The translations under genes were made by a program, and so were the position numbers. From positions 1 to 64,000 of the forward strand of contig CAKZSI010000002.1 of NCBI GenBank assembly GCA_937918935.1: a stretch of 64,000 bases of DNA, read 5' to 3'. The stretch's first letter is position 1; the number at the start of each line of letters is the position of its first letter. Positions 7,620 to 17,033 of the stretch are shown here, in pieces. Origin of the DNA: an uncultured Chloroflexales bacterium (GTDB lineage: Bacteria > Chloroflexota > Chloroflexia > Chloroflexales > Chloroflexaceae). The notes beneath the pieces are model-generated. The model was given only the letters and a program-made list of their open reading frames with translations, did no database searches and was not told the origin of the DNA.

Positions 7620-8828
7620 ATGTCCTCCCAACCGCAGTACCGACTGGCCCGGCGCCTGGCCCAACTCGAACCGTCGGCCACCACAGCGATGAACGCCCGC
7701 GTGCAGCAGTTGCGCGCCGAAGGCGTCAAGGTGATCTCGTTCAGTGTTGGCGAACCTGATTTCAACACCCCTGAGCCGATCAAGGTCGCCGCGATTGAGG
7801 CGATCCACAAGAACTACACCCACTATACTCCGGCCGGCGGCATCGCGGAGTTGCGCAAGGCCGTGGCTGCCCGCGTGAGCGAGGATCAGGGGATAACGTA
7901 TGGCGTCAACCAGGTGACGGTGACAACCGGGGCCAAGGAGGCCCTCTACCTGGCTTTCCAGGCCCTCTGCGACGACGGTGACGAGGCGATCATCCCCGCG
8001 CCGTACTGGGTGAGTTATGTCGAGCAGGTCAAACTGGCGGGGGCGGTTCCCGTGACACCAATGGCGAGCGAGGCCAGCGGCTTCAAGCTCACCCCCGAGC
8101 AGTTGCGGGCGGCGCTCACCCCCCGCACCCGGCTAATCGTCCTCAACTCGCCCTCAAATCCCACCGGGGCGGTGTACAGCGCCGAAGAGCTGCAGACCCT
8201 CGCCGAGGTGATCCGCAGCAGCGAGGCGCTGGTGATCACCGACGAGATCTACGACGCCATCAGCTACGTGCCCTACGCCCGGCTCCTGCGCGTGGCCCCT
8301 GACCTCGCCGGCCGCACCCTGGTGGTCAACGGCGCCTCAAAGGCCTACGCGATGACGGGCTGGCGCATCGGCTACGTGGCCGGGCCACAGCCGATCATCA
8401 CGGCGATCAAGGATATTCAGAGCCATTCCAGCACCCATACCGCCTCGATCTCGCAGTACGCGGCCCTGGCGGCCTACACACCCAACCCCGAGCTTGACGA
8501 GACCGTGCGTGAGATGGTCGCCGCGTTCCACCGGCGCCGCGATCTGATCCTGGAACTACTCGCCGAGATCCCCGGCGTCACCTGCAATGTGCCTGATGGG
8601 GCCTTCTACGTCTTCCCCAACGTCAGCGCCCTCCTGGGACAGCCGCTGAAGAACGGCATCGTGTGCGACAGCAGCGACGCCTTCAACAATTACCTGCTCG
8701 ACCATGCCCACATCGCCTGCGTGAGCGGCGAGTCGTTCGGCGCGCCGGGCTTTCTGCGGCTCTCCTACGCCACCGGCGAGGAGGAGATCGTCGAGGGTAT
8801 GCGGCGCTTCCGCGCCAGCCTGGGGTGA
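7620..8828 (+). CDS. Class I/II PLP-dependent aminotransferase (aspartate aminotransferase-like)
   Basis: 402 aa. Fold type I aminotransferase with the PLP lysine at 241 in the motif SKAYAMTGWRIGY, the substrate-carboxylate arginine in the same motif, the SPSNPTG motif with Asn180, and TDEIY with Asp208. The sequence is close to bacterial subgroup 1-gamma aspartate aminotransferases that also accept prephenate or alanine in some members. It transfers the amino group between amino acids and 2-oxoglutarate or oxaloacetate in the cytoplasm. ATG 7620 is placed by CCAGGAGGAG upstream. Confidence 0.92.
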   Translation: MSSQPQYRLARRLAQLEPSATTAMNARVQQLRAEGVKVISFSVGEPDFNTPEPIKVAAIEAIHKNYTHYTPAGGIAELRKAVAARVSEDQGITYGVNQVTVTTGAKEALYLAFQALCDDGDEAIIPAPYWVSYVEQVKLAGAVPVTPMASEASGFKLTPEQLRAALTPRTRLIVLNSPSNPTGAVYSAEELQTLAEVIRSSEALVITDEIYDAISYVPYARLLRVAPDLAGRTLVVNGASKAYAMTGWRIGYVAGPQPIITAIKDIQSHSSTHTASISQYAALAAYTPNPELDETVREMVAAFHRRRDLILELLAEIPGVTCNVPDGAFYVFPNVSALLGQPLKNGIVCDSSDAFNNYLLDHAHIACVSGESFGAPGFLRLSYATGEEEIVEGMRRFRASLG

Positions 8829-8882
8829 AGGAGGACCGACCGATCACGTTGCTCGGACCAGTCGTGTGACAACCTGATTGTA

Positions 8883-9905
8883 ATGGACAGTCTTTCGCAG
8901 GGAGGGATGCGCCCTCCCGCCGCCGCCTCGCTCGCCGCGCTGGTTCCGCGCCTGGCAGGGCGGCGCGTGCTGGTCATCGGCGATCTGACGCTCGACGAGT
9001 ACCTGTACGGGCGAGCGACGCGCCTCTCGCGCGAGGCGCCCATCCCGGTGCTGGAGTTCCTGCGGCGCGAGGTGATCCTGGGCGGGGCGGCCAATCCCGC
9101 CCGCAACGTCGTGGCCCTGGGCGGCCTCGCCACCCAGGTGGGGATCATCGGCGCGGACAGCGAGGGCGAGCAGGTGCGCACCCTGTGCGAGGCGGCGGGC
9201 ATTGACACCGCCGGCTTGATCGTCGTTCCCGAGCGCCCCACCACGCGCAAGACGCGCATCCTGGCCGATGAGGCGCCGCGCCTGCCGCAGCAGGTGGCGC
9301 GCCTTGACCGGCTGGAACGCGCCCCGCTGGGGCCGGAGGACGAGACGCGAGTGGTGGAGATGCTCCATGACCTCACACCCGGCCACGCGGCGGTGCTGTG
9401 CTCCGACTATCAACTGGGGTTGTTGACGCCACGGGTGGTGCGGGCGGTGCGGGCGCTCTGCCAGGCGCACGGGGCGCTCTTCTGCGTGGATGCCCAGGGT
9501 AACTCGCGCTACTACACCGGCGCCGACCTGTTTCGCTGTAACAACCGCGAAGCCGAGGCGGCCCTGAACCAACCACTGTGTAGCGAAGCCGACTTTCGGG
9601 TCGGGGTTGGCCGGCTCCGCGCCGAGCTTGACGCGCGGCTGATTATGGTGACCCGTGGCCCAGAGGGTTTATCACTGGAAGGTGACGGGGTAACCTACAC
9701 CCGCGTGCCGGCGTTGCAAAGCAGTGAGGTTTACGACACGACCGGAGCGGGCGACACGTTTGTGGCCGTGGCGACAATGGCGCTGGCCGCCGGCATCGCG
9801 CCGATCGAGGCGGCGCGCCTGGCCAATGCGGCCGCGGCACTGGTGGTGCGGCGCTTCGGCAACGCCGTGGTGACGCCGGAAGAGTTGCGCGATGCACTGA
9901 GGTGA
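8883..9905 (+). CDS. PfkB-family kinase similar to ADP-heptose pathway kinase domain (RfaE/HldE-1)
   Basis: 340 aa. Ribokinase/PfkB fold with the N-terminal VLVIGDLTLDEY and GGAANPARNV substrate motifs and the C-terminal DTTGAGDT anion-hole motif (285-292) with catalytic Asp291. The spacing and the GDLTLDEYLYG segment match the heptose-7-phosphate 1-kinase domain of HldE. No adenylyltransferase domain and no heptose gene is adjacent, so the sugar remains uncertain. The start is ambiguous: ATG 8883 has no good ribosome-binding site, and ATG 8907 is inside a GGGAGGGATGCGCCCTCCC hairpin repeat that supplies the first codons. Confidence 0.85.
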   Translation: MDSLSQGGMRPPAAASLAALVPRLAGRRVLVIGDLTLDEYLYGRATRLSREAPIPVLEFLRREVILGGAANPARNVVALGGLATQVGIIGADSEGEQVRTLCEAAGIDTAGLIVVPERPTTRKTRILADEAPRLPQQVARLDRLERAPLGPEDETRVVEMLHDLTPGHAAVLCSDYQLGLLTPRVVRAVRALCQAHGALFCVDAQGNSRYYTGADLFRCNNREAEAALNQPLCSEADFRVGVGRLRAELDARLIMVTRGPEGLSLEGDGVTYTRVPALQSSEVYDTTGAGDTFVAVATMALAAGIAPIEAARLANAAAALVVRRFGNAVVTPEELRDALR

Positions 9906-10009
9906 AGCCAGACCCTCGCGGGTGTGCAAGGTTATAAACGGTGCACCGCCGCTTCCCGTTGAACAACTCGCAGGCGCATCAGCTATGCGGCAATCCATAA
10001 TCAAAATGC

Positions 10010-10372
10010 TCATGACCGGGCCTTAAACGCCGCCAGGGCCTCCTGTTCGTCCTGGTAGATCTCGGCGTACTGCGCCAGGCCGACCATGCGGAAGATCTTC
10101 TGGAAATGCTGGGAGAGGCCGCTGACGGCGAGCTTCTGGTCGTTCCGAGTGACCTCGGTTACGATGCCGATCAAAATGGCGATGCCCGCGCTGTTGATGT
10201 AATCATTCTGGCGAAAGTTCAACAGCACGTTCCGCGCGCCTTTGCTGGTCACCTCACGATAGGCATTATTGATCTTCTCCTCGGCGAAGGTGGTCACATC
10301 GCCTGAGAGATCAATAATGGCCACCCCATCACGCTCACGGGTGCTGACCGTCAACTCATCTTCAAGCATCAT
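10010..10372 (-). CDS. STAS-domain anti-sigma factor antagonist
   Basis: 120 aa, a single STAS domain. The phosphorylatable serine is Ser61 in DYINSAGIAIL, as in SpoIIAA/RsbV. When unphosphorylated such proteins bind and silence a partner anti-sigma kinase, freeing a sigma factor. Here two HATPase kinases are directly upstream on the same strand, so the partners are probably encoded in this operon. Two adjacent ATG codons (10372 and 10369) follow GGGGAGGAG; the first is used. No sigma factor gene is in view. Confidence 0.9.
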   Translation of the reverse strand: MMLEDELTVSTRERDGVAIIDLSGDVTTFAEEKINNAYREVTSKGARNVLLNFRQNDYINSAGIAILIGIVTEVTRNDQKLAVSGLSQHFQKIFRMVGLAQYAEIYQDEQEALAAFKARS

Positions 10373-10483
10373 AAGGCTCCTCCCCCATGGCCTCAGCGGC
10401 GCCCGGTTGTATGACAGTGAATAGCCAGCGCTCCACAGCGATCCCGTTCGTGGCCCACGCGGCGCTCCACTGTGAGATGGGCA

Positions 10484-10945
10484 TCAGCCGTGGAGGTTAG
10501 GCCCCGGCTGGCGATGAAACGCAAAGCGAAAACGGTTCCCCGGTCCAGACCATGGCACGAAACCGGCTTCGTCACACAACTGGCTGATGAGCAGCATACC
10601 CATGCCGCGCAACGAACCCCGGCCAGCGACCTTGTCACCGATGCTGAGCGGGGTGGCGCCTGCGGTGTACCGGCTCATCCCCTGATCGAGCACCTCAACC
10701 ACCAGACGCTCATTCTCCACCTGACAGAAAATCTCCACGCGCAAGCCCGGATCGAGTGAGTTCCCATGCTCCATCGCGTTGATGCAGACCTCGCACAAAA
10801 CCGTCTTGAGATCCTCGATGCGCTCGGCGGAAATGCCGAGACGACGGGCGAACGCCGCAACCGCGTCGCGAGCGACCAGTTCATAGCCCAGCTCGCTGGG
10901 TAGAGAAAGCTCAAGACTCGTCTGAGAGCAGGCAGAAGTACTCAT
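10484..10945 (-). CDS. Anti-sigma regulatory factor, HATPase_c_2 Ser/Thr kinase (second of two)
   Basis: 153 aa. GHKL ATPase fold with N-box EVCINAMEHGN and a G-rich ATP lid near GRGSLRGMGM, as in RsbW/SpoIIAB. It should phosphorylate a STAS antagonist and hold a sigma factor or another output protein. Its ATG overlaps the TGA of the upstream kinase gene by ATGA, so the two are translationally coupled. A gap of 111 nt separates it from the STAS gene. Confidence 0.9.
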   Translation of the reverse strand: MSTSACSQTSLELSLPSELGYELVARDAVAAFARRLGISAERIEDLKTVLCEVCINAMEHGNSLDPGLRVEIFCQVENERLVVEVLDQGMSRYTAGATPLSIGDKVAGRGSLRGMGMLLISQLCDEAGFVPWSGPGNRFRFAFHRQPGPNLHG

Positions 10946-11400
10946 TGCTCGAGATGGATTACCATGCGGATCTGATTACCACCGCTCAGCGCGGTAGAAA
11001 ACTCAACTTCGTCCATAAGTTCGCGGATCAGCCAGATACCCCACCCGCCCTTATCGTCCTGTTCGAGAACCTCTTCGATGATGGGACGCCGGATTGCCCG
11101 GCTCTGGTCGAAAGGTTTACGCCCCTGGTCGGACACGTCAACAATCAACTCATCGGCGCGCGCGGTCAGCAGAACCACGACCTTCATCGCCGCGTCGTGT
11201 TCGTTGCCGTGTTCAATCGCATTGGTAACCGCCTCGCTGACCGCGGTTTTCAGTGACTCGACGCGATCGGGCTGAAACCCCATCCGGCGAGCCAGAGACG
11301 AGGCGGTATCCATCGCCACGCGCTCGTAGCCGAGCTTGCTCGGCAGACGTAGTTCGATCACTCGTTCGACTGGCTCACGCGGTGGAGTTTCGCCGCTCAT
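10942..11400 (-). CDS. Anti-sigma regulatory factor, HATPase_c_2 Ser/Thr kinase (first of two)
   Basis: 152 aa, paralogous to the next gene: shared LRLPSKLGYERVA start segment, N-box EAVTNAIEHGNEHD, DQG motif (VSDQGR) and a KGGWGIWLI lid region. Probably arose by tandem duplication. It is the first gene of a three-gene minus-strand operon (kinase, kinase, STAS). Its ATP-lid loop differs from that of its paralog, which suggests separate partners. Confidence 0.9.
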   Translation of the reverse strand: MSGETPPREPVERVIELRLPSKLGYERVAMDTASSLARRMGFQPDRVESLKTAVSEAVTNAIEHGNEHDAAMKVVVLLTARADELIVDVSDQGRKPFDQSRAIRRPIIEEVLEQDDKGGWGIWLIRELMDEVEFSTALSGGNQIRMVIHLEQ

Positions 11401-12100
11401 GCGTATAAGGTCTACTCTTGCGTGCCAACCAGGATAACTGCATCCCCGCTTGCAGCGGCGTTACCGTTTGGGGAGGTACGGAGAGCCACACCCTCTGCGA
11501 TCCGTATGCTTCCACCCGCAGTAGCGGACTCATTTCGGCTTTGCCCGTAAGTATGCCCGCCCAGGCACATAAGAGGGTTACGAGGAGGCACAGCCTTCCC
11601 GCGCCCCTCTCCATAGCAACGTAGGTGAAAACCGTGGCTCATATTCCAACGAGACTCCCACTCGGCGGGGGTTGCGGGGGCATGTGCTCCCGCGGGATTT
11701 CCCTTTCCAGTGCGGCACGGCAATACCGCATTGCACTGGAAAGTGGCTATCGGAAGGGCTTCGCCCCTCCGAACCTCCTCTCTGAGGGGAAGTCTCGGTG
11801 TAGTACTAATGTCAAATAGCGTGTGTTGTGACACGCGATCCACAGAAAATGATAACACAGGGAAGGATCATGACGCAATAGGACGAAAGTTCGAACAAAG
11901 ATCGGAGAAGGGAAACGGGCGGGGCCGATGCAACGTCCTGGGAGACAGGTCCAAACCCTATGTGGAGGTATGGATTTCTGGGGCAGACCATGAAACCAAT
12001 TTGAAGCATGGCGTACCATCCGCAAAACCTGTCAGGCGCGTCGATCGGGACTCTCGCCCCAATTGCCGCGCCTGACAGGTTTTCTGGCCCCTCCCGCAGC
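11401..12100. other. 700-bp gap with several hairpins and no supported gene
   Basis: The gap upstream of the twin-kinase operon holds a hairpin with 11-bp arms CTTTCCAGTGC / GCACTGGAAAG (11703-11743), a GAAGGGCTTCGCCCCTCC hairpin (about 11755-11772), a short GCGTGT...ACACGC palindrome near 11819-11836 and the long stem at 12024-12083. Open frames here (for example 11412-11858 minus) have repeat-derived, atypical composition and were not accepted. Confidence 0.6.
12024..12083 (-). terminator. 17-bp perfect hairpin downstream of the carboxylase gene
   Basis: Arms AAAACCTGTCAGGCGCG (12024-12040) and its exact complement (12067-12083) enclose a 26-nt loop. On the carboxylase strand the stem ends in GGTTTT, so it can serve as an intrinsic terminator 17 nt after the stop; the symmetric stem would also stop transcription from the other side. 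Confidence 0.65.
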
Positions 12101-13654
12101 TTACAGCGGAATGTTCCCATGTTTGCGCGCGGGCATGCTCTGGCGCTTGGTGCGGGCGATACGGAGAGCGCGGATCAGGGCCGGGCGCGTCTCCCTGGGT
12201 TCGATCACGGCGTCGATGTACCCGCGCTCGGCGGCGACGTAGGGATTGGCGAAGCGGTTCTGGTAATCCGCAACCAGTTCAGCCAGGCGCCGCTGCGGGT
12301 CGGCGGCCTCGGCAAGCTCTTTGCGGAAGATGATGCGAACCGCGGCGTCCACGCCCATCACGGCAATCTCGGCGGTAGGCCAGGCGAAGTTGAAATCGGC
12401 GCGGATATGTTTGGAGGCCATCACGTCGTAGGCCCCGCCGTAGGCCTTGCGGGTGATCACGGTGAGCTTGGGCACTGTGGCCTCGCAGTAGGCGTAGAGC
12501 AACTTGGCGCCGTGGCGAATGATCCCGCCATACTCCTGCTGAGTGCCCGGCAGGAAGCCCGGCACGTCCACGAAGGTCACCAGGGGGATGTTGAAGGCAT
12601 CGCAGAAGCGCACGAAGCGCGCCCCCTTGACTGAGCTGTCAATGTCCAGCGTGCCGGCAAGTTGCATCGGCTGGTTGGCGACCACGCCAACGGGATGGCC
12701 ATCGAGCCGGGCAAAGCCGATCACGATGTTGCGCGCCCAGAAGGGCTGCACCTCGAAGAACTCGCCGTGGTCCACCACGGCCTCAATCACCTTGACAATG
12801 TCGTAGGCCTTGCGCGGGTTGTCGGGGATCAGGGTCTGCAGATCTTCTTCGGTGCGTTCGGGATCGTCAGTGGGCGGGATGGAAGGCGGGTCGTCCATGT
12901 TGTTCGAGGGAATGAACGACAGCAGCGTGCGCAACTGGTCGAAGCACTCATCCTCACCATCGGCGGCGAAGTGGGCAACGCCGCTGCGGGTGTTATGGGT
13001 CATTGCCCCGCCCAGTTCTTCGAACCCCACCTCTTCCCCGGTGACCGTCTTGATCACATCCGGGCCGGTAATGAACATCTGGCTGGATCCCTTGACCATG
13101 AGGATAAAATCGGTCATGGCCGGGGAGTAGACAGCCCCGCCGGCGCAGGGGCCGGCGATGATCGAGAGCTGGGGGATCACGCCGCTGCTGATGACATTAC
13201 GGTAGAAGATCTCGGCATAGCCGCCCAGACTGACGACCCCTTCCTGAATGCGCGCGCCGCCCGAGTCGTTGATGCCGATGCAGGGCACGCCCATCCGCAG
13301 GGCCAGATCCATCACTTTGCAGATCTTCTCGGCAAAGACCTCACCCAGGCTGCCGCCGAAGATGGTGAAATCCTGGGAAAACACGCACACCGGGCGCCCA
13401 TCAATCGTGCCGTGACCGCTGACCACGCCGTCGCCAAGGGGTTTGCGTCGTTCCATACCAAAGGCGGACGTGCGATGGACGGCGAAGGCATCCAGTTCAA
13501 CGAACGATCCGGGGTCGAGCAGCCGGTCAATGCGCTCCCGCGCGGTCAACTTGCCACGTTCATGTTGCTTCTGGATGGCCTGGGGGTCGCCGGTGAGGGC
13601 CTGGTGGCGGCGACGGCGTAACTCTTCGATCTTTTCGGCGGTCGTCTGCGACAT
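12101..13654 (-). CDS. pccB: Acyl-CoA carboxylase carboxyltransferase subunit (propionyl-CoA carboxylase beta type)
   Basis: 517 aa, full length for biotin-dependent acyl-CoA carboxyltransferase beta subunits. Recognisable segments are [18 protein letters not shown] near the N-terminus, [10 protein letters not shown], the [12 protein letters not shown] oxyanion region, [13 protein letters not shown] and the C-terminal KHGNIPL. The enzyme moves CO2 from carboxybiotin to propionyl-CoA (and often acetyl-CoA). In Chloroflexia this feeds the 3-hydroxypropionate cycle or propionate use. No biotin carboxylase or carrier gene is next to it, so it must work with subunits encoded elsewhere. ATG 13654 has AAGGAG upstream. 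Confidence 0.93.
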   Translation of the reverse strand: MSQTTAEKIEELRRRRHQALTGDPQAIQKQHERGKLTARERIDRLLDPGSFVELDAFAVHRTSAFGMERRKPLGDGVVSGHGTIDGRPVCVFSQDFTIFGGSLGEVFAEKICKVMDLALRMGVPCIGINDSGGARIQEGVVSLGGYAEIFYRNVISSGVIPQLSIIAGPCAGGAVYSPAMTDFILMVKGSSQMFITGPDVIKTVTGEEVGFEELGGAMTHNTRSGVAHFAADGEDECFDQLRTLLSFIPSNNMDDPPSIPPTDDPERTEEDLQTLIPDNPRKAYDIVKVIEAVVDHGEFFEVQPFWARNIVIGFARLDGHPVGVVANQPMQLAGTLDIDSSVKGARFVRFCDAFNIPLVTFVDVPGFLPGTQQEYGGIIRHGAKLLYAYCEATVPKLTVITRKAYGGAYDVMASKHIRADFNFAWPTAEIAVMGVDAAVRIIFRKELAEAADPQRRLAELVADYQNRFANPYVAAERGYIDAVIEPRETRPALIRALRIARTKRQSMPARKHGNIPL

Positions 13655-14005
13655 AGAACTGCTCCTTGGCAGAGACTACGAACCTATGCAGATAATCAGG
13701 TTATGCGATGACGTTCCGCGGGGCGTAGTAGTTTGTAACGGGAGTTTCCTTGCATTTCCGCCCCCCTCCCGGCCTCCCCGCGTGGGGGGGAGGAGCCGGC
13801 CTCCCTCCCCCAGCGGGGAGGGTTGGGGAGGGGGCAGGTGGTTGCCGAAACCCTTCGTGCACAGACGAGAGCACTGACCGGAACGCTTGATCCACTGAGG
13901 ACACTGCGTCGTGTGGCTCGCGGCACTCGTGCCGCCATCGTTGCGGATCAACCTTTTTGAGAAACGCTCCAGGAGCCCTCCCGGACCCTCGAGTGGTTAT
14001 GGCCG
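13655..14005. repeat. Gap holding MITE-like element B1
   Basis: From 13726 (TAGTAGTTTGTAA) the element runs through a G/C-rich core of alternating pyrimidine and purine tracts that can fold on itself, to about 13850 (GGCAGGTGGTTGCCG). The core is shared with elements at 23.7 kb and 56.6 kb, and the left flank with the 56.5-kb copy. The rest of the gap has no gene. Confidence 0.7.
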
Positions 14006-14779
14006 CTATCCTCTGCGCCCCCGCGTCACCACGGCCCAGGCGAAGCCAGGCACAGCATCAACGATACGCGGCCAGCGCCCGGGCTGGCGCAGGAGGCGGT
14101 AGAACCATTCAAGACCGGCGTGGCGCATCCAGGCAGGGGCGCGCGGCACGCGCCCGGACAGATAATCGAACACGCCGCCTACGCCAATCGCCAGCGGAAC
14201 GTTCAGATAGGGCTGGTTCCGGGCGATCCAGATGTCCTGACGCGGATGCCCATAGGCGACCAGCAGAATGTGGGGTTGCGCCGCAACGATCAGTTGGCGC
14301 AGGAATGGCTCGTGGCGCGGATCAGGCGAACCGGCGAACGTTCCCGCGATGATCAGCCCTGGATAGAGTCGCTGGAGGACCAGAGCCGCAGCCTCTGCCA
14401 CGCCGGGGGCCGCGCCGAGCAGAAAGAGCCGGTAGCCGCATCGGGCGCTCAGCGCAGCAAGCCGGTGCGTCAGTTCCACCCCGGTAACGCGACCCCGCAA
14501 CGGTGTACCCAGGTAGCGCGCCGCCAGCAACAACCCTACCCCGTCGGGCGTGGCCAGATCGGCGCCCTCCAGCGCCGCGGCAAAGGCTGGATTGCGCCCC
14601 GCCTCGATCACAAACTCCGGGTTCACCGTGACAATTTGATGCCGCCCGCCGGAACGGATCAGCGCGTCGGCCAGCAGCACCGCCTCGTCTTCGATGACAT
14701 CGTCAACGCGCACCCCAAGAATACGCACCGAACGCCGTACCTCAGGGGGCGGGCTGGCGCGCGCCACTGTTGTCGCCAT
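14006..14779 (-). CDS. WecG/TagA/CpsF-family glycosyltransferase
   Basis: 257 aa, standard length. Signatures are TVNPEFV, ATPDGVGLL (the catalytic Asp region), GHPRQDIWIA and GVGGVFDYLSGRV followed by RAPAWMRHAGLEW. Family members add N-acetylmannosamine or a similar sugar to a lipid-linked acceptor on the inner membrane face during teichoic acid, enterobacterial common antigen or capsule synthesis. The acceptor here is unknown. It diverges from aspS, with a palindrome between them. The C-terminal residues (RGRRG) end in GC-rich DNA. Confidence 0.92.
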   Translation of the reverse strand: MATTVARASPPPEVRRSVRILGVRVDDVIEDEAVLLADALIRSGGRHQIVTVNPEFVIEAGRNPAFAAALEGADLATPDGVGLLLAARYLGTPLRGRVTGVELTHRLAALSARCGYRLFLLGAAPGVAEAAALVLQRLYPGLIIAGTFAGSPDPRHEPFLRQLIVAAQPHILLVAYGHPRQDIWIARNQPYLNVPLAIGVGGVFDYLSGRVPRAPAWMRHAGLEWFYRLLRQPGRWPRIVDAVPGFAWAVVTRGRRG

Positions 14780-14837
14780 GATGCACCGTCCAGTTACAAT
14801 CGCCCAGGCCCGGGCGCCCCCGAACCACCTTACGGCT

Positions 14838-14859
14838 CTTACGCTGATTATAGCGTAAG
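14838..14859. promoter_or_regulatory. Operator-like palindrome between the glycosyltransferase gene and aspS
   Basis: Perfect 8-bp arms CTTACGCT and AGCGTAAG around GATTAT. It sits 58 bp from the divergent glycosyltransferase start and 25 bp upstream of the aspS -10 box, a typical repressor-site position. The protein that binds is unknown. Confidence 0.45.
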
Positions 14860-14880
14860 AACGGCTTCAAGGCTGCGCCG

Positions 14881-14889
14881 TGTTATAAT
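14881..14889 (+). promoter_or_regulatory. Extended -10 promoter of aspS
   Basis: TGT-TATAAT is a perfect extended -10; no good -35 is seen at 16-18 bp. It predicts a leader of about 110 nt before aspS. Confidence 0.6.
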
Positions 14890-15004
14890 GCCAGGGATTG
14901 TGCGCGCCGGCCTTCGGGCTGGAGAGGTCTGAGAGGGCGGCATCCTCTCACCAAACTGCTCGTTTTGAGCACTGAATCGAGCCTTCAGACTGGCAGGAGA
15001 GCTT

Positions 15005-16768
15005 ATGTTCCGCTCGCACACCTGCGGCGAGCTGCGGCAGGAGCACGTTGGCGCCACGGTAACCATGGCGGGGTGGGTGCACCGCCGCCGCGACCATGGC
15101 GAACTGATTTTTATTGATTTGCGCGACCGCTACGGCATTACCCAGGTCGTCTTTGACAGCGCCGTCGCTGCGGCCCACCAGGTCGCCGACGAGGCGCGTT
15201 CCGAGTACGTGTTGCAGGTGCGCGGGGTGGTGCGCCCGCGGCCCCCGGAAGCCGTGAACCCCGATCTGGCCACCGGAGCGATTGAGGTAGAGGCGTTGGA
15301 AGCCACGGTGCTCAACCCGGCCCGCACCTCGCCGCTGTACATTGCCAAAGAAGGCGGTGAGGACGAGGCCCTGCGCCTCAAGTACCGCTACCTCGATCTC
15401 CGGCGCGAACGCATGCAGCGCAATATCATCCTGCGCCATCGGGTCATCAAGTTCATGCGCGATTTTCTTGATCGCGAGGGCTTCCTGGAGATCGAGACGC
15501 CCATCCTGATCAAGTCAACTCCCGAGGGCGCCCGCGACTATCTGGTGCCCTCGCGCCTGCACCCGGGCAAGTTCTACGCTCTGCCGCAGAGCCCCCAGCA
15601 ACTCAAGCAGTTGCTGATGGTGGCGGGCTTTGACAGGTACTTCCAGATTGCCCGCTGTTTCCGCGACGAAGATCAGCGTGCCGACCGGCAGCCAGAGTTT
15701 ACCCAGCTCGATCTGGAGATGAGCTTCGTCAATCAGGAGGACGTGCTGAACCTGATCGAACGGCTCTTTATCGCCCTGTGCCAGACGATCACGCCCCATA
15801 AGACCCTCCCCACGCCGTTCCGCCGCCTGACGTATGCCGAGGCGATGGAACGCTACGGCTCCGACAAGCCCGATCTGCGTTACGACCTGGAGCTGGTCAA
15901 CCTGGGTGATGTGCTTGCCAACACGCCCTTCCAGGTGTTCCAGGGGGCGCTTGAGCGCGGGGGCCAGGTCAAGGGCCTGCGGGCGCCCGGGTGCGCGGGC
16001 TTCTCGCGCAAGCAGATCGACGAGCTGGCCGAACTGGCCCGTGTGGGCGGCGCGCGTGGCCTGGCCTGGGCGGCCCTGCCCGCCGATGGCGGCGAGGTAC
16101 GCTCGTCGTTCGCAAAGAACCTGGCGCCGGGCGAACTCGAAGCGATCATCGCGCGTATGGGGGCCGGCCCCGGCGATTTGTTGCTACTCGTGGCCGATAC
16201 GCCCTCGGTCGTGGCGGCGGCCCTCGACCGGTTGCGTCGCGAACTGGCCGCGCGCCTCGGGCTGATTGACCCCAACACCCTTAGCTTCGCCTGGATCGTT
16301 GATTTCCCGATGTTCGAGTGGAACCCCGAGGAAGAACGCTGGGATGCCATGCACCACCCCTTTACCTCGCCCCGCGACGAGGACCTGCCGCTGCTCGACA
16401 GCGATCCCGGCAAGGCCCGCGCCAAAGCCTATGACCTGGTGCTCAACGGCTACGAGGTGGGCGGGGGCTCGATCCGTATCCATCGCCGCGAGGTACAACA
16501 GAAGGTCTTTGACCTGCTCGGCATCAGCCGTGAAGCGGCAATGGCCCAGTTCGGGCACATGCTCGAAGCCTTTGAGTACGGCGCCCCGCCCCACGGCGGC
16601 ATCGCGCCTGGCATCGATCGCATCGTGATGATCCTGGCCGATGAAAGCACTATTCGCGAGGTTATGGCGTTCCCCAAGACCCAGCAGGCCGTGGATCTGA
16701 TGACCAACGCCCCTTCGCCGGTGGACGAGCGGCAACTCAAGGAGTTGCATATCCAGTTGCGTCCGTAG
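15005..16768 (+). CDS. aspS: Aspartyl-tRNA synthetase
   Basis: 587 aa class II synthetase of the bacterial type, with an N-terminal OB anticodon-binding domain (about 1-110, [10 protein letters not shown]), motif 2 around [14 protein letters not shown], the GAD insertion domain (about 290-420) typical of bacterial AspRS, and motif 3 [12 protein letters not shown] near 540. It charges tRNA-Asp, or both tRNA-Asp and tRNA-Asn if the enzyme is non-discriminating. The ribosome-binding site is GGCAGGAG. It is followed by a 12-bp hairpin. Confidence 0.97.
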   Translation: MFRSHTCGELRQEHVGATVTMAGWVHRRRDHGELIFIDLRDRYGITQVVFDSAVAAAHQVADEARSEYVLQVRGVVRPRPPEAVNPDLATGAIEVEALEATVLNPARTSPLYIAKEGGEDEALRLKYRYLDLRRERMQRNIILRHRVIKFMRDFLDREGFLEIETPILIKSTPEGARDYLVPSRLHPGKFYALPQSPQQLKQLLMVAGFDRYFQIARCFRDEDQRADRQPEFTQLDLEMSFVNQEDVLNLIERLFIALCQTITPHKTLPTPFRRLTYAEAMERYGSDKPDLRYDLELVNLGDVLANTPFQVFQGALERGGQVKGLRAPGCAGFSRKQIDELAELARVGGARGLAWAALPADGGEVRSSFAKNLAPGELEAIIARMGAGPGDLLLLVADTPSVVAAALDRLRRELAARLGLIDPNTLSFAWIVDFPMFEWNPEEERWDAMHHPFTSPRDEDLPLLDSDPGKARAKAYDLVLNGYEVGGGSIRIHRREVQQKVFDLLGISREAAMAQFGHMLEAFEYGAPPHGGIAPGIDRIVMILADESTIREVMAFPKTQQAVDLMTNAPSPVDERQLKELHIQLRP

Positions 16769-16819
16769 GCCTCGGCCCGCCATTCCGCTCTCCCCCAACA
16801 TGGGGCAAGCTCCAGTTCC

Positions 16820-16848
16820 AGGTTGTGGCGGCTGTACCGCCACAACCT
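16820..16848 (+). terminator. Hairpin downstream of aspS
   Basis: Perfect 12-bp arms AGGTTGTGGCGG / CCGCCACAACCT around CTGTA, 51 nt after the aspS stop. There is no T-run, so it may act as an RNA-stability hairpin. The style (GG-N-TGGCGGCTNN loop) resembles hairpins at 23510 and 31766. Confidence 0.5.
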
Positions 16849-17033
16849 CCTCCTGTCGCCCTGTCGCCCGGCGCAGCCGCCCCGAATCCCCACCGCCGGA
16901 GACGGAGGTTGCCTCGGCTCCGGGGATGATAAACGCCGGCCCCCCTGTGTGCCCAGAATACGGTATACTACAACAACCGCCAGTGATCAGCGGCGGCAAG
17001 CGTAACGGAGACCCCGTGACAGGGAGTTGATTG

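Noticed and set aside
11412-11858. 148-codon minus-strand open frame upstream of the kinase operon
   Set aside because: It spans hairpins 11703-11743 and 11755-11772 and has no recognisable domain or ribosome-binding site.
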